Positions 61,102-64,000 of a stretch of 64,000 nt of DNA are shown here, piece by piece. The notes under the pieces were generated by a model. That model was not told where the DNA came from. It ran no database searches and was given only the letters and a program-made list of their open reading frames with translations. The position numbers and the translations under genes were made by a program. Where the stretch lies: positions 1-64,000 of the forward strand of contig DEKJ01000003.1 of assembly GCA_002353825.1 (NCBI GenBank). Direction: 5' to 3'. Position 1 is the stretch's first letter; each line of letters opens with the position of its first letter. Source of the DNA: Prevotella sp. UBA2725. Lineage in GTDB: Bacteria > Bacteroidota > Bacteroidia > Bacteroidales > Bacteroidaceae.

Positions 61102-62112
61102 TCATAACTGTTTGAGTTTCAACCGGCAATCTTCTAAGATCTTGACAACTTCATCGACGGTGTTTGCCCGCAACATAGCGATACGCGTCTGCCGGAAGTT
61201 GGGTATATTCTTAAAGATCGGGGAGGCGGCGAGGTGTCGGCGCGTATGCAGGATGCCGCGGTACTCGTCAATACGTTCCACATTGATACGCAGCTGTTCC
61301 TCTAAGATGTCTATTTTATCATCGATTGTTAAGGGTGCAGCAGGTACGTAATCTGCACCCTCTTTTTGCGCCTTTGAATCCATAAAGTCGCGGCATTCCT
61401 TGAAAAACCAAGGCCTCCCGAAGGTGGCGCGGCCAATCATCACCGCGTCAACACCATACTTGTCAAAGGCTTCCTCAGCCTTCTCCGGGGTTGTGATGTC
61501 ACCATTGCCGATGATAGGGATGTGGATACGTGGGTTCTTCTTTACTTCGCCAATCAGCGTCCAGTCTGCTTCGCCAGTGTACATCTGCGAGCGGGTGCGG
61601 CCATGGATGGTAAGTGCCTGGATACCACAGTCCTGCAGTTGCTCTGCAAGGGTGGTTATAATCAGATTCTCCTTATCCCATCCTAAGCGGGTCTTGGCTG
61701 TCACGGGAGTATGCACAGCCTTCACCACTTCACGTGTGATGTCCAGCATGAGTGGGATATTCTTCAGCAGTCCGGCTCCTGCGCCTTTACCAGCCACTTT
61801 CTTCACTGGACAGCCAAAGTTAAGGTCGATGATATCGGGGTGGAATGTCTCCACGATCTTCGCTGCTTCGACCATCGAGTCGACATCGTGCCCGTAGATC
61901 TGGATGCCTACCGGCCGTTCATCGTCATCTACCTTCATCTTTGATAAAGTGCTTGGGATAGAGCGGATTATAGCGTCTGCGGAGACAAACTCCGTGTACA
62001 CCATCGCCGCCCCATAGCGTTTGCAAAGCTTACGGAAGCCAATGTCAGTCACATCCTCCATGGGTGCAAGAAACAATGGCCTGCTACCAAAGTCTATATT
62101 GCCTATCTTCAT
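61102..62112 (-). CDS. dusB: tRNA-dihydrouridine synthase
   Basis: The 336-residue flavoenzyme reduces uridine to dihydrouridine in the D loop of tRNAs. It has the TIM-barrel start APMEDVTDIGFR (about 16-27), the catalytic Cys in LNFGCPVKK (Cys 101), the phosphate-binding GNGDI segment and an IGRATFGRPW end of the barrel. The assignment to DusB rather than another Dus type is by overall likeness. Confidence 0.9.
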   Translation of the reverse strand: MKIGNIDFGSRPLFLAPMEDVTDIGFRKLCKRYGAAMVYTEFVSADAIIRSIPSTLSKMKVDDDERPVGIQIYGHDVDSMVEAAKIVETFHPDIIDLNFGCPVKKVAGKGAGAGLLKNIPLMLDITREVVKAVHTPVTAKTRLGWDKENLIITTLAEQLQDCGIQALTIHGRTRSQMYTGEADWTLIGEVKKNPRIHIPIIGNGDITTPEKAEEAFDKYGVDAVMIGRATFGRPWFFKECRDFMDSKAQKEGADYVPAAPLTIDDKIDILEEQLRINVERIDEYRGILHTRRHLAASPIFKNIPNFRQTRIAMLRANTVDEVVKILEDCRLKLKQL

Positions 62113-62178
62113 ATGAATCGTCTATTATTGCCTTATTATAAATGCTTTAATATAATGGATCTTTTCTGATCCTTTCTG

Positions 62179-62186
62179 CAAAGTTA
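62179..62186 (-). promoter_or_regulatory. -7 box of the dusB gene
   Basis: TAACTTTG on the reverse strand lies about 67 bp before the ATG; no clear -33 element is seen. Confidence 0.4.
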
Positions 62187-62332
62187 CGGCTTTTCCTTGC
62201 AATAACCATCATAATTTTGGTTCTTCAACTTTTTCGGGTTGATTTATGAAACCAACCTATCATAGATTTATGAAACCAACTTATCATAAACAAAGTTGAT
62301 GATGCTTGGGCGGTAGGTTGAGTTGGTCGCCC

Positions 62333-62591
62333 GCACCTCGGAGAGGTGCCACATGGTTAGCCCCACGTGAGGCGCAGCCGAAACGTGGGGTTAGAATAGT
62401 GTAGATGACCTGAATTCCGGCCTCGAAGAGGGCGAACATGGTTTAAATACCCATCAGCTTTAGCCAGCATTCCGCCCATGTTCGCCCTCTTCGAGGCCGA
62501 CAGGTCAGGTTAAATCGCCTGCCCCGAACCCCAGGTTGCGTCGCTGCGCTCCTTACCTGGGGCTAACCATGTACAACCTCTTCGAGGTTGA
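62333..62591. repeat. Hairpin-cluster repeat, diverged copy 3
   Basis: The outer stems have changed together (CACCTCGGAGAGGTG, CAACCTCTTCGAGGTTG), keeping the pairing. Inside are CCCCACGT...ACGTGGGG, an inverted pair GGGCGAACATGG/CCATGTTCGCCC and an ACCCCAGGT...ACCTGGGG stem. Nothing else is seen between dusB and the next gene. Confidence 0.7.
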
Positions 62592-62624
62592 CTGCAGTAT
62601 CAACCCGAAAACCGGAAGAACACC

Positions 62625-64000
62625 TTATTTTATCTCTGTGTTGACATACTGATACCACACCTGTGCCTTGTGGGCTGCTTGTTTATCGGCATGCTTCAAT
62701 GGGATCTCGACTGTGGTTCCGTCTGCCATCCACTTCACGCTATATTGGCGGACGCGGCGGACGGGGGAGAGGACGGTGAGGTGTCCACGCTCATAATAGC
62801 CTAAATCCTGATAGGTTGCCATGAACGCACGAGGCGAATAGGTTGGAGAGAAGACGTTGGTACCTGCAAACCGTACCTGGACATGCAGATGGAGCATCGA
62901 CAGCAGTGTAGGCATGACGTCAATCTGCGAGCATGTCTTCTTGAATGCTTGGGGAACGATGAAGCCCGGACTGTAGACGAGGCAAGGGATGTGATACTTG
63001 TCGAGCGGCAGACTTGTCTTGCCGGCGCTGGAGGCACAATGGTCGGCAATGACGATGAAAACAGTGTTTTTGAACCATGATTTCTTGGAGGCTTGCGAGA
63101 GGAACCGCCCGATGGCGTAGTCGGTGTATTTCACGGCAGCGTCGCGACACTGGGGATTACCGTCAAACTGGATACGGCCTTCCGGATAGGTGTAAGGCCG
63201 GTGGTTGCTCGTCGTCATGATCTGCGCAAAGAAAGGCTTGCCTTTCCTACTGTCAACATCGAAGACCTGCAAGCCTTTGTCGAAGATATCCTCATCGCAG
63301 ACGCCCCAGATATTCTCAAAGTGGATATCTTTCTGCGCGATAGAGGCACGATCGATGACTTCATAACTGTTGTGTGAGAAATAGTCGCGCATGTTGTCGA
63401 AATAGCTGTCGCCTCCATAGAGGAACTGTACGGTATAGTCTTGTTTCTTTAGTACAGAGCCAACCGATAAGTTACCCATGTGGTTCTCCGGTCGTTTGAT
63501 GATACTCTCGCCGGCCGATGGCGGAATGCAGAGTGATAGCGCTTCAAGGCCTCGTACCGTGCGGTTGCCGCAGGCATAGAGACTGTCGAAGACGAGACTC
63601 TTGCTGACGAGTCGGTCAAGATTCGGCGTGATATGATTCTGATTGCCATAGCGTGTCATGAAGTCGGCGCTCAGACTCTCCACTGTGATGAGTACAATGT
63701 TCTTGCGTAGTGGGCTCAGGCTGTCTCCAAGCATCTTTTCACCCTTTTTATTGAGTCCGGCTTGCTGACGGTATTCGGCTACACACGTTTGTTGCGGCAT
63801 CATCGGATAGAACTTCTTATAGTCGAGCGTGTTGCTGCGGAAGGCAATGACGAAGTCGCAGGCGCCGTTTTGTTCCAACTGGTTCACATACTGGTCGCCG
63901 CTGTCTAAGCCATGTGTCCAGGATACTAAGCCAAAGCTGCACAGACAGAGAACGACATAGACTGCTTCGTTGCGGACCAATGGCCGCCACTCGCTGACGG
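62625..64000 (-). CDS. LTA-synthase-like sulfatase-family membrane protein, N-terminus outside the window
   Basis: The visible 458 residues are the extracytoplasmic part of an alkaline-phosphatase-superfamily protein of the LtaS type, with the last membrane segment (VYVVLCLCSFGLVSW) at the start. Catalytic elements include VLITVESLSADF (metal-binding Glu), the ACGNRTVRG segment with the nucleophile Thr, and VIADHCAS with the metal-binding Asp/His. It would transfer or remove phosphoglycerol or a similar group on envelope glycans or lipids. The frame is open to the window edge, so the true start is upstream. Confidence 0.88.
   Translation of the reverse strand, partial: VSEWRPLVRNEAVYVVLCLCSFGLVSWTHGLDSGDQYVNQLEQNGACDFVIAFRSNTLDYKKFYPMMPQQTCVAEYRQQAGLNKKGEKMLGDSLSPLRKNIVLITVESLSADFMTRYGNQNHITPNLDRLVSKSLVFDSLYACGNRTVRGLEALSLCIPPSAGESIIKRPENHMGNLSVGSVLKKQDYTVQFLYGGDSYFDNMRDYFSHNSYEVIDRASIAQKDIHFENIWGVCDEDIFDKGLQVFDVDSRKGKPFFAQIMTTSNHRPYTYPEGRIQFDGNPQCRDAAVKYTDYAIGRFLSQASKKSWFKNTVFIVIADHCASSAGKTSLPLDKYHIPCLVYSPGFIVPQAFKKTCSQIDVMPTLLSMLHLHVQVRFAGTNVFSPTYSPRAFMATYQDLGYYERGHLTVLSPVRRVRQYSVKWMADGTTVEIPLKHADKQAAHKAQVWYQYVNTEIK

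Overview
The window is from a Bacteroidales genome, most like Prevotella or a close relative. Evidence for this includes promoters of the Bacteroidetes type (TTTG, about 20 bp, then TAnnTTTG) and a frdC-frdA-frdB fumarate reductase operon. It also includes an S46 dipeptidyl-peptidase, a large surface protein with a type IX-style C-terminus, NigD-like and PfkB genes, and almost no Shine-Dalgarno sequences. No taxonomic search was possible, so this is inference.

Positions 1-12369 are accessory DNA. The left edge holds the start of a DUF3853 gene, the kind carried by Bacteroidetes mobile elements. Next come a candidate non-coding RNA (about 580-943) and a DUF2971-like gene. From 1880 to 10686 lies a tandem array of nine membrane-anchored zinc-ribbon genes. 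Two head types alternate (A B A B A B B A B); heads and membrane segments are conserved, while the C-terminal domains differ from gene to gene. The last A/B pair is broken, by a frameshift and by an in-frame stop. A strong terminator and a Fic-domain gene between 80-bp direct repeats close this region.

Positions 12370-28066 are one integrated mobilizable element of about 15.65 kb inserted in the 3' part of a tRNA gene with a CAT anticodon. A 48-bp exact repeat of the tRNA 3' half marks both ends, and a 25-bp putative integrase arm site lies just inside each end. The element carries a split HipBA-type (HipBST-like) toxin-antitoxin set, a structured RNA candidate before the tyrosine integrase, and DUF3853/replication genes including a DnaC-like ATPase. 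It also has two divergent mobilization modules, each with an oriT-like repeat. Its cargo operon holds a one-piece sigma factor/transmembrane/outer-membrane-barrel protein, a radical SAM/SPASM enzyme, a Gfo/Idh/MocA oxidoreductase and a lipoprotein.

Positions 28067-64000 look like ordinary chromosome. They hold frdCAB, an AAA-ATPase/nuclease, tRNA-Asn, an S41 protease, a large surface protein with two small followers, two tandem membrane LuxR regulators, an S46 peptidase, a flippase and an SpmAB-like protein. These are followed by a sigma factor with its separate barrel partner (the two-gene version of the fusion above), NigD-like and LOG proteins, a DEAD helicase, a TlpA-like protein, a PfkB kinase, an M16 peptidase, a methyltransferase, a 30-aa membrane peptide, dusB and a partial LTA-synthase-like gene. 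Intergenic regions carry several repeat families: 22-bp tandem arrays, clusters of GC-rich hairpins, and interleaved inverted repeats.

The two strongest candidates for undescribed biology are the alternating zinc-ribbon array and the cytoplasm-to-outer-membrane sigma/barrel fusion with its radical SAM operon.
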